NCBI RefSeq assembly: GCF_009696615.1
Contig: NZ_VULO01000001.1
Coordinates: 247,512 to 311,511 of the forward strand
DNA length: 64,000 nt
Origin: Scrofimicrobium canadense
GTDB lineage: Bacteria; Actinomycetota; Actinomycetes; Actinomycetales; Actinomycetaceae
Direction: 5' to 3'
Both the position numbers and the translations under genes were made by a program. Position 1 is the stretch's first letter. Each line of letters begins with the position of its first letter. Below are positions 17,843 to 27,217 of the stretch, piece after piece. The notes beneath the pieces are model-generated. The model was not told the DNA's origin. It did no database searches and saw nothing but the letters and a program-made list of their open reading frames with translations.

Positions 17843-19048
17843 GTGGAAAAGAGGCGGGCGGAATATGTACCAGCAATCTTGCGAATAGGTGCCGCCTGGT
17901 CGTGGAGGCTTCTTCTGATTCTTGGAGTGGCAGCGGCTCTCATATGGTCAGTGCGGCCGATATATGAGGTGGTTGTTGCACTATTCTTGGCAATGCTTCT
18001 CAACGTCATGTTAACCCCACTGGTGGGCTTCTTGCGGAGGCGTGTAAAGCTCAACCGAACGGGAGCGGCTGCTGTCGGCCTGTTGGTCGGCGTTGTTGTC
18101 GTAGTGGGGCTATTCGCGGTATCTCTAGACCAGCTGATCCGGAAAATTCCCAGCCTCGCGCAACAAACGATTCAAGGTGTGAACTCAGTACTGGAGTGGA
18201 TCAATAATTCTTGGGTCGGCACGCAATCTGATCAGCTCAGAGACTGGATCACTGATGTACAGAATGATGTTCTCAACGCAGCCAAGAGTAATTCGGCCTA
18301 TTTAGCTGGTGAAGCATTAGGAATCGCGGTATCAACCGTGGGTGTTCTTGCATCAGCTCTGATTATGTTGTTCACACTTTTCTTTCTGCTGCGTGATGGT
18401 CGCGGAATCTGGATATGGGTGTTGCGTATGCTTCCAGAAGCAGCACGCTACCCCGTCAACGAAGCCGCGATCCGAGGATGGGTTACTTTGGGCGGATACG
18501 TGCGCACGCAGGTCGAAGTCGCGGCCATCAATGCCATTGGGATTGGTGCCGGTGCACTCATACTCAAAGTACCGCTGGCAATCCCCATTACGGTTCTGGT
18601 TTTCCTTGGTTCATTCGTTCCTATTGTGGGTGCCTTCGTATCTGGCGCAGTCGCTGTATTTGTAGCCCTTGTGAACAATGGCCTGACTACAGCGATAATA
18701 ATGCTCGTTGTAGTGGTGGTTGTCATGCAACTTGAGAGTCACGTGTTACAACCATGGCTGATGAGTTCCGCGGTATCGATCCATCCGCTGGCCGTTGTGC
18801 TATCGGTATCCGTTGGCACGATTATCGGTGGAATTCCGGGAGCACTTTTTGCCGTGCCTCTGGTGTCCTTTGTGAATGTCGTTGTGCTCTACCTTCACGG
18901 ACATGACACCATGCCGCTGCTCAGTCAGATCGAAGACCGTCCAGGGGGGCCTCCGGGCAGTCTCAATGAGCAAATCAAAGCATCCTATCGAGTGATACCC
19001 GGCTGGGAGCAGGAACGGCTAACGGAAGAAGCTGAGGGAGAGAGTTAG
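17843..19048 (+). CDS. AI-2E family transporter (PerM/YhhT-like)
   Basis: Membrane protein of the AI-2 exporter superfamily, here 401 residues from GTG 17843. That start lies just beyond the msrA start on the other strand; the open frame extends further upstream, but antisense to msrA. Eight or so transmembrane helices are grouped as in the family: two near the N-terminus (about 12-55), then a pair after a soluble segment (about 65-150), and four in the C-terminal half, with the conserved PLAIPITVLVFLGSFVPIVG and a final helix FVNVVVLYLHG. Some family members act as Na+/H+ antiporters, others export signals; the role here is unknown. Confidence 0.8.
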   Translation: MEKRRAEYVPAILRIGAAWSWRLLLILGVAAALIWSVRPIYEVVVALFLAMLLNVMLTPLVGFLRRRVKLNRTGAAAVGLLVGVVVVVGLFAVSLDQLIRKIPSLAQQTIQGVNSVLEWINNSWVGTQSDQLRDWITDVQNDVLNAAKSNSAYLAGEALGIAVSTVGVLASALIMLFTLFFLLRDGRGIWIWVLRMLPEAARYPVNEAAIRGWVTLGGYVRTQVEVAAINAIGIGAGALILKVPLAIPITVLVFLGSFVPIVGAFVSGAVAVFVALVNNGLTTAIIMLVVVVVVMQLESHVLQPWLMSSAVSIHPLAVVLSVSVGTIIGGIPGALFAVPLVSFVNVVVLYLHGHDTMPLLSQIEDRPGGPPGSLNEQIKASYRVIPGWEQERLTEEAEGES

Positions 19049-19052
19049 AAGA

Positions 19053-19102
19053 ATGGTGGGTGGCGAGTGGACGCATATATGCGTCCACTCGCCACCCACC
19101 AT
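19053..19102. repeat. palindromic element E1 (perfect 50-bp palindrome)
   Basis: Every one of 25 base pairs matches around the centre at 19077/19078. The core half is GAGTGGACGCATA; the outer arm is ATGGTGGGTGGC. It starts 4 bases after the stop of the AI-2E family gene and ends 19 bases before the stop of greA (convergent genes). There is no T-run on either side. Confidence 0.9.
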
Positions 19103-19121
19103 GACGACTACAGTTGGTGAT

Positions 19122-19598
19122 TCAGCCTTCGAATGGAGTTGCGCTGATAATCTCCACCGCGATTTCGTTGCCATTAGGTGCTGTATAAGAGACGGTTTCC
19201 CCCTGGCGCGCACCGATAATTGCTTTGCCGAGTGGAGCATCCGCCGAATAGACAGTGATGTCTAATTCACCTCGGACTGCTCGGGTACCAAGGAGGAATT
19301 GTTGTTCTTCACCTAGAATTCTTGCGGTAACTACCATGCCGGGTTCAACAACGCCGTCGTCGGCCGGAGTGTCACCCACTTCAGCATCACGCAAAAGTTC
19401 TTCCAGCTGAAGAATTCGGGTTTCGTTGCGGCTTTGTTCCTCCCGTGCGGCATGATATCCACCGTTTTCTTTTAAATCGCCTTCTTGGCGCGCTTCATCA
19501 ATGAGCTTGATGATACGTGGGCGTTCAACCTCTGTGAGGTTCTTATATTCTTTTAGCAAGGTGTCATACTGCCCCTGCGTCAGCCATGTCTTGGCCAC
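19122..19598 (-). CDS. greA: transcription elongation factor GreA
   Basis: Rescues backtracked RNA polymerase by stimulating transcript cleavage. 158 residues. The N-terminal coiled coil carries EARQEGDLKENGGYHAAREE, with the acidic tip residues Asp/Glu needed for cleavage, and the C-terminal FKBP-like domain has SADAPLGKAIIGARQGETVS. Normal length and domain order. Confidence 0.97.
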   Translation of the reverse strand: MAKTWLTQGQYDTLLKEYKNLTEVERPRIIKLIDEARQEGDLKENGGYHAAREEQSRNETRILQLEELLRDAEVGDTPADDGVVEPGMVVTARILGEEQQFLLGTRAVRGELDITVYSADAPLGKAIIGARQGETVSYTAPNGNEIAVEIISATPFEG

Positions 19599-19653
19599 GG
19601 CACCTCCATTTGTCTGTGAGACTCGGGTCTATGGGTGAAGCAGACTGCGTCAG

Positions 19654-20331
19654 CTACAAGACTGCAATATACGCCGCAATGCACTGACATGCCCAGGCCG
19701 CCACGGTGAAAGCATGGAATACCTCGTGAAAACCAAACCATCGCGGCCATGGATTAGGCTTTTTCATGGCATATGCAACGGCCCCGATTGTGTAGAGGAT
19801 TCCTCCGATAAGGACTAGCCATACGACTGCTGGCCCACCAGATTGCCACATTGCTGGAAGATACCAGATTGCGGTCCACCCTAAAATGACGTAGATCAAA
19901 GTAGAAAGCCATCGTGGAGCTGTCGGCCAAAATAGGTTAACTAAGATACCCACCAACGCGCCAATCCATACGATTGCCAGAAGTATCGTCGCTTGGGAAC
20001 GATCGAAGAGAGACACGGCCAGCGGAGTGTATGTTCCAGCAATCAGCAGGAAGATATTGGAATGGTCCATTCGGCGCAGGAAAGTCTCTGCTCGAGGCGA
20101 CCAATAGAAGAGGTGATACAGGGCCGAAACCCCGAATAGAATAAAGGAGGCCAGCATATAGACCGCTGATGCCCACTTGGTTCCAGTGGTGGGAGCAAGT
20201 ATCGTCAGTACAATCGAAGCTGCCAATGACAGTGGGGCGGCGATAAAGTGTATCCAGCCTCGCAAGCGAGGTTTGCGTACTGTCGGATGACCAGGAAACC
20301 ATTCTACGGGTCGTCGTGAGACGATTGGCAT
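19654..20331 (-). CDS. hemolysin III family membrane protein (TrhA/YqfA-like)
   Basis: Seven-helix membrane protein of the PAQR/hemolysin III family. ATG at 20331 has AAAGGAGG 9 bases before it, so it is preferred over starts further upstream that would run through a palindrome. 225 residues. Metal-site histidines are in GWIHFIAAPLSL (first helix), YHLFYW and GFHEVFHAFTVAAWACQ (last helix). Haemolytic activity is not implied by family membership. Confidence 0.88.
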   Translation of the reverse strand: MPIVSRRPVEWFPGHPTVRKPRLRGWIHFIAAPLSLAASIVLTILAPTTGTKWASAVYMLASFILFGVSALYHLFYWSPRAETFLRRMDHSNIFLLIAGTYTPLAVSLFDRSQATILLAIVWIGALVGILVNLFWPTAPRWLSTLIYVILGWTAIWYLPAMWQSGGPAVVWLVLIGGILYTIGAVAYAMKKPNPWPRWFGFHEVFHAFTVAAWACQCIAAYIAVL

Positions 20332-20372
20332 TTGATCTTCCTCCTTTAGTGAAGCACCCAAAGATAAAGGTA

Positions 20373-20422
20373 CTCCACTTTGGTGAGTGGACGCATATAT
20401 GCGTCCACTCACCAAAGTGGAG
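20373..20422. repeat. palindromic element E2 (perfect 50-bp palindrome)
   Basis: A perfect 50-bp palindrome with the same 26-bp core as E1 but a different outer arm (CTCCACTTTGGT). It sits midway between two divergent genes, 41 bases from the start of the hemolysin III gene and 40 bases from the start of the cis-prenyltransferase gene. Confidence 0.9.
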
Positions 20423-20462
20423 CGGTAGGGTTGAGGCATACATAGAAGGGGGTGCTGTCGAA

Positions 20463-21221
20463 GTGAGTTCAGGATTGCTATACGGCCTCTATGAACGGCG
20501 TCTACAACGCGAATTGCGCGGTATGCCTGTGCCGCAACACGTCGCAGTAATTCTCGATGGAAACCGCCGTTGGGCTAAAGCGATCGGTTCGCCAGCATCT
20601 GAAGGGCACCGTGCTGGTGCCGGAAAAATGATCGAATTCCTTGACTGGGCGGAGGAAGTAGGGGTTTGCCTTGTCACCTTGTGGATGCTTTCGACAGAGA
20701 ATCTTTCACGTGATGAGAGTGAGCTCGCAGAACTACTTGAGATTATCGCCTCGGCGGTCGAAACACTAGGGAAAACAGGACGCTGGAAACTACGAGTGGT
20801 CGGAGATTTGCGTCTAGTCGAGAGTGAGTATGCCAGTCGTCTCAGCGCCGTCGAAGAAGCGACATGTGACATTGACGGAATGGAAGTAAATGTCGCCGTC
20901 GGATACGGTGGCCGCCATGAACTTGTAGATGCTGTACGTGAACTTCTCTTGCAGGCCGATGGGGAAGGTACTTCTGTTGCCGAGCTCGCAGAATCGTTGA
21001 CTGACGCCGATATTACTGAACATCTTTACACACGAGGACAGCCTGATCCTGACCTAGTTATTCGAACTTCTGGAGAACAGCGGCTATCGGGTTTTATGCT
21101 GTGGCAGTCGGCGCATTCAGAGTTTTACTTTTGTGATACATATTGGCCAGACTTCCGCAGAGTCGACTTTCTGCGGGCGTTGAGATCGTACGGGCAACGG
21201 GAACGCAGGATGGGGAAATAA
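20463..21221 (+). CDS. cis-prenyltransferase (isoprenyl diphosphate synthase, UppS family)
   Basis: Builds Z-prenyl diphosphates from isopentenyl diphosphate for the lipid carrier of cell-wall synthesis. GTG at 20463 is chosen because a GA-rich Shine-Dalgarno-like stretch lies about 10 bases upstream; the open frame extends further up through palindrome E2. 252 residues. Motifs in order: VAVILDGNRRWAKAIG (catalytic Asp in DGN), TLWMLSTENLSRDESE, and DLVIRTSGEQRLSGFMLWQS. Wording resembles the short-chain (Z-farnesyl) actinobacterial subgroup, but chain length cannot be set by eye. Confidence 0.92.
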   Translation: MSSGLLYGLYERRLQRELRGMPVPQHVAVILDGNRRWAKAIGSPASEGHRAGAGKMIEFLDWAEEVGVCLVTLWMLSTENLSRDESELAELLEIIASAVETLGKTGRWKLRVVGDLRLVESEYASRLSAVEEATCDIDGMEVNVAVGYGGRHELVDAVRELLLQADGEGTSVAELAESLTDADITEHLYTRGQPDPDLVIRTSGEQRLSGFMLWQSAHSEFYFCDTYWPDFRRVDFLRALRSYGQRERRMGK

Positions 21222-21262
21222 GAAGCACCCCGTCACAATGTACTGGAGGGGTGCTTCTGATA
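21221..21262. terminator. bidirectional terminator between cis-prenyltransferase and fructokinase
   Basis: AGAAGCACCCC (21221-21231) pairs perfectly with GGGGTGCTTCT (21248-21258) between two convergent genes. Confidence 0.8.
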
Positions 21263-21281
21263 GAGCTCGGGGCAGCGCGAA

Positions 21282-22208
21282 CTATAGTTCGTGAGCCCAA
21301 GGTGGGTTTGCCCCGGCACGTGACACTGTCACGTTAGCGACTGCATTTGCCTCGTCAAGGATTGAAGAGAGATCGTTTACGCTCAGTGAACCTAAGGCTT
21401 TTGCGCCTGCACGCCCAGTAAGATTCCGTGCCCAAAGTGAGTTGATGAGTGATCCCATGAAAGAATCCCCCGCGCCAACTGTGTCAACGACGTCTACGGA
21501 CGAGGGACGCCGCTCCACTCTCAGTCCTTCCCGTGTCCAGGCAACCGGGCCTTCTTTACCTTGTGTGAGCACTGCTAGGCCAAGAGAACTGATGTCAAAC
21601 CAATGTGCAATGGCCTCGGCCGTGGTCAAATCGGGGTAAAGCCAGTGGAGGTCTTCGTCCGAAACCTTTACAAGATCGGCGTTCCGTATAAATGCTTCGG
21701 TAACCGGGCGGGTCTGGACTGCGGGGTCCATGATGGTGGGACGGGCATTGGGATCGAATGAGACAAGTGCAGTCTCGCGAGCTAGCTCGAATGCCTCCAA
21801 CACGCGGTCTCGTCCTGGCTTAAGCGCTGCTCCTAATGAGCCTGAATGCACAAAAATAGCTTCTGAGGGAATAGATATTGTGTGGGGGAGATCCCAGTCG
21901 ATATCAAATTGGTATGTGGCAGCCCCAGATTGGTCAAGCAATGCCATAGCGGTGGCAGTATGATGTGCGTTCTTCCACTCGTCCTTTACTAGCACGCCAG
22001 ATTCTGTAACGTGATCAAGAATCTGTTGGCCGTGCCCATCCTGGCCAACCCAGGTGATAAGTTCCACCGGTCGTCCAAGTCGTCCCAAGGTGAGAGCAAC
22101 ATTGAGGGGCGATCCTCCTGGATGACCAGTTGGCTCTTCATTGCTATCGGCACGTTTTACCAGATCAACTAGTGCCTCTCCGATTATCAATGCGAAGTCA
22201 GTCATCAT
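21282..22208 (-). CDS. fructokinase (PfkB family)
   Basis: Ribokinase-like sugar kinase, 308 residues. N-terminal ALIIGEALVDLV and GGSPLNVALTLGRLG form the substrate lid and first signature, and VDVVDTVGAGDSFMGSL near residue 245 is the second PfkB signature with the catalytic Asp. The pattern is closest to bacterial fructokinases. No sugar transporter is adjacent. It is convergent with the cis-prenyltransferase gene. Confidence 0.88.
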   Translation of the reverse strand: MMTDFALIIGEALVDLVKRADSNEEPTGHPGGSPLNVALTLGRLGRPVELITWVGQDGHGQQILDHVTESGVLVKDEWKNAHHTATAMALLDQSGAATYQFDIDWDLPHTISIPSEAIFVHSGSLGAALKPGRDRVLEAFELARETALVSFDPNARPTIMDPAVQTRPVTEAFIRNADLVKVSDEDLHWLYPDLTTAEAIAHWFDISSLGLAVLTQGKEGPVAWTREGLRVERRPSSVDVVDTVGAGDSFMGSLINSLWARNLTGRAGAKALGSLSVNDLSSILDEANAVANVTVSRAGANPPWAHEL

Positions 22209-22296
22209 CGCTCCAGGTTCGCAGGTATATGTTCAAGGTCGACCAAATGCAGGTTCAGCCGCCTTACTACTGTACCGGCAGATGGCGCTCTTTCGC

Positions 22297-22536
22297 TTAC
22301 ACTTCCGAGTTCGAGTCTGAGTTGTGTTGGGATGGCCCATCAGGAGCGGTAGCGCTCTGCTGCACTTCTCGCAATGCTGATTCCAAAATAGTGCGACAAC
22401 GTTGCGCCAAGGATTCTCCTCGTTTCCACAGTTCCAAGGTCTTCTCAAGTGGGGCGCTTCCTGATTCAAGGACTTGTATCACCTGACGCAGCTCATCGCG
22501 GGCCTGTTCGAAGCTTAAGGTGTCGATGTTTTCCAT
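22297..22536 (-). CDS. xseB: exodeoxyribonuclease VII small subunit
   Basis: Partner of XseA in the single-strand nuclease ExoVII. 79 residues, normal size, mostly helical: LSFEQARDELRQVIQVLESG and LEKTLELWKRGESLAQRCR are family hallmarks. It follows xseA after 24 bases in the same operon. Confidence 0.94.
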   Translation of the reverse strand: MENIDTLSFEQARDELRQVIQVLESGSAPLEKTLELWKRGESLAQRCRTILESALREVQQSATAPDGPSQHNSDSNSEV

Positions 22537-22560
22537 GGTGTTTTCTCCCTTGAGATTGCT

Positions 22561-23886
22561 TCAGAGTGACTTTTCTTGAGTTGGTGGGGTTTCATCGTGT
22601 GAGGGGGCTTGAGGCTTTATAGGGTTGGTGCCAAATACTTGAGCGACCAGTGATCCCCTGGCCATGACCGCCTCAAGGAGGTCACCTTTTTTTACATTTC
22701 CAGCATCCATCACTACCGTCCCATCGGGTGCGCGCAGGATGGAGTATCCACGTTCCAAAGTTGCCTGCGGTGAGATGGCACGAAGCGTTGCCTCCATCGA
22801 ATCGAGTTCCGCGTTGAATGCTGCAACCCGACTTGATGCTGCTCCCCGCATACGTAACACTGCCGTTTCAAGGCGTTCCAGTTGGCTTTCAAAGGGGGCT
22901 CCGGGCTGGGCAAGAACCGGACGGCTAATGAGCATGTTGAGGGCATCGCTTTCCCTCTGGAGTCGGCTGCGAACAGCACTTGTTGCCCGGGACGATAATT
23001 CAGAAAGTTCGCCCAATAGCTCGTGGGCATCTGGAACAATCTTGCGTGCAGCATCTGTGGGCGTTGATGCTCGGTAGTCGGCAACGAGATCGAGGAGAGG
23101 AGCGTCCTCTTCGTGTCCGATTGCCGAGACTAGGGGAGTGCGGGCTGCGGCTGCTAGCCGGACCAATGACTCATCCGAGAATGGAAGCAAATCTTCAACA
23201 GAGCCTCCTCCTCGCGTAATGACTATCACGTCGATATCATCTTTACGGTCCAACTCGACCAAGGCGGCACTGACCTGGGCAACACAGTTGACACCTTGCA
23301 CAGCAACTTCGCGAATAACAAACTGAGCCGATGGCCAACGAAGTCTGGCATTAGCCAGAACATCTTCCTTTGCTTTGGCATTGCGCCCGCAAATCAAACC
23401 AATGCTACGAGGCAAAAAGGGAAGAGGCTTCTTTCTGTCTTCAGTGAAGAGGCCCTCGGCTGCTAACGCTCGGCGTAGCTGGTCAATTTGGGCTAGAAGA
23501 TCCCCCTCGCCCTGTATCAGAATCTCATGGGCACGGAGCGAGAGGGATCCGCGTGTCTCCCAAAAATTGGGTTTGACACGCATGACGACTCGAGCGCCAG
23601 CATCGAAAGCCACTCCGGCACTTTCGACTGTCTGAGGAAACGCGTTGACGTTGATTGAAACGTCGCTTTCGATATCGCGGATAACGAAAAATGCCGTGCG
23701 TGTCCCTGGGCGGGGTTTGTATTCCACTACTTGCGCTTCGATCCACAACTCAGGCATGCGGGCAATGTGGGCCTGCATCTTAGAGGCGAGGAGCCGCAGT
23801 GGCCAGGGGTTTTCCACTGTGGTTCCACCCGCCATAGGCGGCAGTACACGCGCCGGATCCGGAATCGGGGCCGTCTGAATCGTCAT
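22561..23886 (-). CDS. xseA: exodeoxyribonuclease VII large subunit
   Basis: Catalytic subunit of ExoVII, which trims single-stranded DNA in repair. 441 residues from ATG 23886; a GTG 9 bases upstream (23895) is an alternative. Domains: N-terminal OB-fold (about 25-125, LWIEAQVVEYKPRPGTRTAF), then the catalytic domain with IGLICGRNAKAKEDVLANAR, VITRGGGSVEDLLPFSDESL and SAIGHEEDAPLLDLVADYRA, and a helical C-terminus ending with RGYSILRAPDG. Divergent from ispH. Confidence 0.95.
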   Translation of the reverse strand: MTIQTAPIPDPARVLPPMAGGTTVENPWPLRLLASKMQAHIARMPELWIEAQVVEYKPRPGTRTAFFVIRDIESDVSINVNAFPQTVESAGVAFDAGARVVMRVKPNFWETRGSLSLRAHEILIQGEGDLLAQIDQLRRALAAEGLFTEDRKKPLPFLPRSIGLICGRNAKAKEDVLANARLRWPSAQFVIREVAVQGVNCVAQVSAALVELDRKDDIDVIVITRGGGSVEDLLPFSDESLVRLAAAARTPLVSAIGHEEDAPLLDLVADYRASTPTDAARKIVPDAHELLGELSELSSRATSAVRSRLQRESDALNMLISRPVLAQPGAPFESQLERLETAVLRMRGAASSRVAAFNAELDSMEATLRAISPQATLERGYSILRAPDGTVVMDAGNVKKGDLLEAVMARGSLVAQVFGTNPIKPQAPSHDETPPTQEKSL

Positions 23887-23965
23887 GAGTAACACTGTGC
23901 CATGACAGAGCGCAGAGGTAAAACGACAACCTCACAATTTGTGGATAACCCGGGCACGGTAGGCT

Positions 23966-24967
23966 GTGGACATGGATGTAGGTGACACTGGCCGGATTCT
24001 GTTGGCTGCCCCTCGCGGATACTGCGCAGGAGTTGATCGAGCGGTTGAAGCGGTCGAAAAGGCGCTTGAACTGTATGGAGCTCCAATTTACGTGCGAAAA
24101 GAGATCGTTCATAACAAATATGTAGTGGAGACTCTGGCTGCCCGGGGCGCCATTTTTGTAGAGGAAACTGACGAAGTTCCCCAGGGTGCTCATGTTGTGT
24201 TCTCGGCTCACGGCGTCTCGCCAGCCGTGCATGCAGCGGCTGAGGCTCGCGGCTTACAAACAATTGATGCGACCTGTCCTTTGGTGACTAAAGTGCACCG
24301 GGAAGCAACCCGTTTTGCTAAAGAAGACTACGACATTATTTTGGTTGGGCACGTCGGTCATGAAGAAGTTGAAGGAACTTTCGGGCACGCCCCCAAACAC
24401 ATCCAGATAGTCGGCACCCCTGATGAAGTCGATCAAGTCGAAGTACGTGACCCTGACAAAGTCGTGTGGATTTCGCAAACCACGCTCTCGGTTGACGAGA
24501 CAATGGAAACTGTTCGCCGCTTGAGGGAGAGATTCCCGAATCTCAGCAATCCGCCCTCAGATGACATCTGCTATGCCACTCAAAACCGGCAAGAGTCAGT
24601 CAAAGCGATTGCACCTCAGGTTGAGACCATGATCGTGGTTGGTTCGGCAAACTCATCCAATTCGGTTCGCCTGGTCGAAGTAGCTCTTGAAAACGGTGCT
24701 CGCACGGCCTACCGCGTTGATAAAGCTGATGAACTTCAAGACCAATGGTTTACACCAGGTTCTACAGTAGGGGTCACATCCGGCGCGTCAGTGCCAGAGA
24801 TTCTGGTGCGCGACGTCATTTCCTGGTTACAGAATCATGGTTTTGGCGAGGTGGAAGAGGTTCGCACTCAAGTTGAAACTATCACCTTCGCACTGCCGAG
24901 AAACCTCAAGACAGCACTTCGCGAGCACGGTGAAAGAGCCCTCCCAGTTCTTCCCCACACGCACTGA
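23966..24967 (+). CDS. ispH: 4-hydroxy-3-methylbut-2-enyl diphosphate reductase
   Basis: Last step of the MEP pathway, producing isopentenyl and dimethylallyl diphosphate with a 4Fe-4S cluster. 333 residues. The three cluster cysteines are visible in [23 protein letters not shown] and [11 protein letters not shown]; the active-site TQ/E region and FSAHGVSP are conserved. GTG start at 23966 with an ATG two codons later as alternative. Shares the divergent promoter region with xseA. Its product feeds the cis-prenyltransferase encoded 3 kb away. Confidence 0.97.
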   Translation: MDMDVGDTGRILLAAPRGYCAGVDRAVEAVEKALELYGAPIYVRKEIVHNKYVVETLAARGAIFVEETDEVPQGAHVVFSAHGVSPAVHAAAEARGLQTIDATCPLVTKVHREATRFAKEDYDIILVGHVGHEEVEGTFGHAPKHIQIVGTPDEVDQVEVRDPDKVVWISQTTLSVDETMETVRRLRERFPNLSNPPSDDICYATQNRQESVKAIAPQVETMIVVGSANSSNSVRLVEVALENGARTAYRVDKADELQDQWFTPGSTVGVTSGASVPEILVRDVISWLQNHGFGEVEEVRTQVETITFALPRNLKTALREHGERALPVLPHTH

Positions 24968-25064
24968 TGCGTCTTGAAGCGAGTTGCGGTGCTGCTTCCT
25001 CTAGTCATTAACCTAACAACACGGCGATTCGGGACCGCACTGCGCCCCAGGTAGACTAAACCCC

Positions 25065-26141
25065 GTGGCTTTGACTATTGGAATCGCAGGACTACCCAAC
25101 GTAGGTAAGTCGACTCTCTTTAATGCTCTGACGCGTGCGACGGTACTCGCTGCGAACTATCCATTCGCAACCATTGAGCCTAATATCGGAATCGTCCCGC
25201 TACCGGATGAGAGACTCAATCGTCTTGCCGAGGTTTTTGGCTCAGAAAAGATAGTTCCTGCAACCGTATCGTTTGTCGATATTGCAGGCATCGTGCGTGG
25301 AGCCTCCGAGGGGGAGGGCCTTGGCAATCAGTTCCTCGCCAATATTCGCGAGGCGGACGCTATTTGCCAGGTAACCCGCGTGTTTGCTGACCCAGATGTG
25401 GTCCACGTCGATGGGAAAGTCGACCCGGCCTCGGACATAGAAACAATAGCAACTGAGTTGATCTTGGCTGACGTGCAGACGTTGGAAAAAGCAATCCCTC
25501 GCCTCGAAAAGGACGTAAGGAACCGTCGCGTCGACGCCGAAGTCCTCGATACCGCAAAGAAAGCGCTCGAGATACTAGAGGCAGGCAAACTGCTTTCTGC
25601 GACTTCCGGACTTGACCACGATATTCTCAAATCGTTCCAACTGATGACCACCAAGCCCTTCATTTATGTGTTCAACATGGATGCTGCCGGCATGGATGAT
25701 GATTCCCTCAAACAGGAATTGCGTGAGCTTGTCTCGCCAGCCGAAGCTATTTTCCTTGATGCTGCGTTTGAGGCTGAGCTGGTAGAACTCGATGAGGATG
25801 ATGCCCGCGAAATGTTGGCCGAGGCGGGGCAAGAGGAATCTGGGCTGGACCAGTTAGCTAGGGTTGGATTTGACACTCTAGGATTGCAGACCTACTTGAC
25901 TGCGGGTCCAAAAGAGGCCAGGGCATGGACCATCCACAAGGGCGACACGGCTCCGGTTGCTGCCGGTGTGATTCACACTGACTTCCAAAAAGGATTCATC
26001 AAGGCTGAAGTAGTGAGCTTCGATGACCTGATGGAGTACGGCTCTATTGCGGAAGCCCGGGCTAAAGGGCGCGTCCGTATGGAGGGCAAGGACTATGTCA
26101 TGAACGACGGCGATGTGGTCGAGTTCAGGTTTAACGTTTGA
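25065..26141 (+). CDS. ychF: redox-regulated ATPase YchF
   Basis: Obg-related P-loop protein (OLA1/YchF) that prefers ATP; binds ribosomes. 358 residues, full length. G1 motif GLPNVGKSTLFNAL, G3 VDIAGIVRGASEGEGLGNQF, the NMDAAG equivalent of G4, and the C-terminal TGS-type domain with TAGPKEARAWTIHKGDTAP. GTG start. Upstream gap of 97 bases is AT-moderate with no clear hairpin. Confidence 0.96.
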   Translation: MALTIGIAGLPNVGKSTLFNALTRATVLAANYPFATIEPNIGIVPLPDERLNRLAEVFGSEKIVPATVSFVDIAGIVRGASEGEGLGNQFLANIREADAICQVTRVFADPDVVHVDGKVDPASDIETIATELILADVQTLEKAIPRLEKDVRNRRVDAEVLDTAKKALEILEAGKLLSATSGLDHDILKSFQLMTTKPFIYVFNMDAAGMDDDSLKQELRELVSPAEAIFLDAAFEAELVELDEDDAREMLAEAGQEESGLDQLARVGFDTLGLQTYLTAGPKEARAWTIHKGDTAPVAAGVIHTDFQKGFIKAEVVSFDDLMEYGSIAEARAKGRVRMEGKDYVMNDGDVVEFRFNV

Positions 26142-27162
26142 TGCGTTGGTTTTTCACCGAGCTTCATCCGGTAACAGCCTGTTGGGCGGGGCAGATATTG
26201 GCAGATTATTGGATGCCAAGAGGTGGGCACGACAGCGGTAGCACGCGAAGAGCTAAGTGAGGGCATCTTCTCTCTGGCACCACGACGAGTGATCCGATGG
26301 TCTTTTGATCGCAGCTTTTTCCTTCTGAAGACAAGGATGATGAAGAGGCATAGCAAAACCCATCACATCTTCACCGCGAAGGGCTGGCCGTTGCGGTCGA
26401 GAAGTTCTCTTTGATGCTTGGTGATTGAGAAATTGAGTACGCGCACGAAATTGCAGTGCTGACTGGCTTGAAGATGGCGTTGGAGCACATTGAGAGAGCG
26501 ATGAACCGCTACAGCGAAGTACTCGGGGAGGGGGGACGCGACGACTAGTAACTGTTATTCAATCAGACGTGACTGCTACAGCACCAACGGACGAAGACCG
26601 TTTCACGAGCCTGATACCGTGTATCAACTGCGTGATGGATACTTCATCTACCTTGCCCCTTCTTACGCCAAAGATTCAGATGCCGTGTGCATGCAGCATT
26701 TGCGGCGGATTCTTCACCTCCACCGCTCAGAGCCCCATGGACATCACATCCACAGGGCTCTGGCATTCGGTGTCTTCTGCATTGCTGTTGTGGCGCAGGG
26801 CCGGGAATTCCCTGGACAGCGTTGACAAAATGCCGAGCATGAGTGAGGAGCATCTGCTGGGGATCCGCTTGTACTCGCAGACAGAGAGAAGGGATCTGGT
26901 GCCCAATGTCCGTGTGATCGGCACGATCCATGACGGAGAGTCTCTGATCGTGGAGCACAGCGATGGGTCGACATCGGTAAGCGTCGTGAGCGTGGTTCCG
27001 CTGTGCAGGCCGAGAGAACGTAAGGGGCGGCGGGTGAGTTTTGCGAAGATCGTCTCGTCCGTGGGCACAGCCTGCAGGTTGATGCTGGTGAGCGGCAGCT
27101 CCAGCGCTTAGTGCAGTGTTCGCAGATGCCGATCCGGGCGAAAGGGTCTGCTGATGGTTTGG
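26142..27162. other. about 1 kb without a convincing gene
   Basis: Several overlapping frames stay open here on both strands (notably 26569-27111 plus and 26644-27213 minus), but none has a recognisable domain, a good ribosome binding site, or protein-like composition: the minus frames are rich in Ser/Arg/Pro/Cys as shadow frames are. A short plus-strand stretch from about 26615 (DTVYQLRDGYFIYLAP) looks more protein-like and may be a remnant. The segment adjoins a truncated nucleotidyltransferase, so gene decay is likely. Confidence 0.5.
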
Positions 27163-27217
27163 TTGAGTCGATGCTTGGTTCCATTTTTGTGGTGGGGCTG
27201 GATTTTTACGCAACGCT

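Noticed and set aside
19053..19102. E1 as an ordinary bidirectional terminator
   Set aside because: It lies between convergent genes, but there is no T-run on either strand and identical cores occur upstream of genes and inside genes.
26569..27213. Overlapping long open frames on both strands
   Set aside because: None has a recognisable domain or good start; composition is that of shadow frames. Described instead as a region without a convincing gene.
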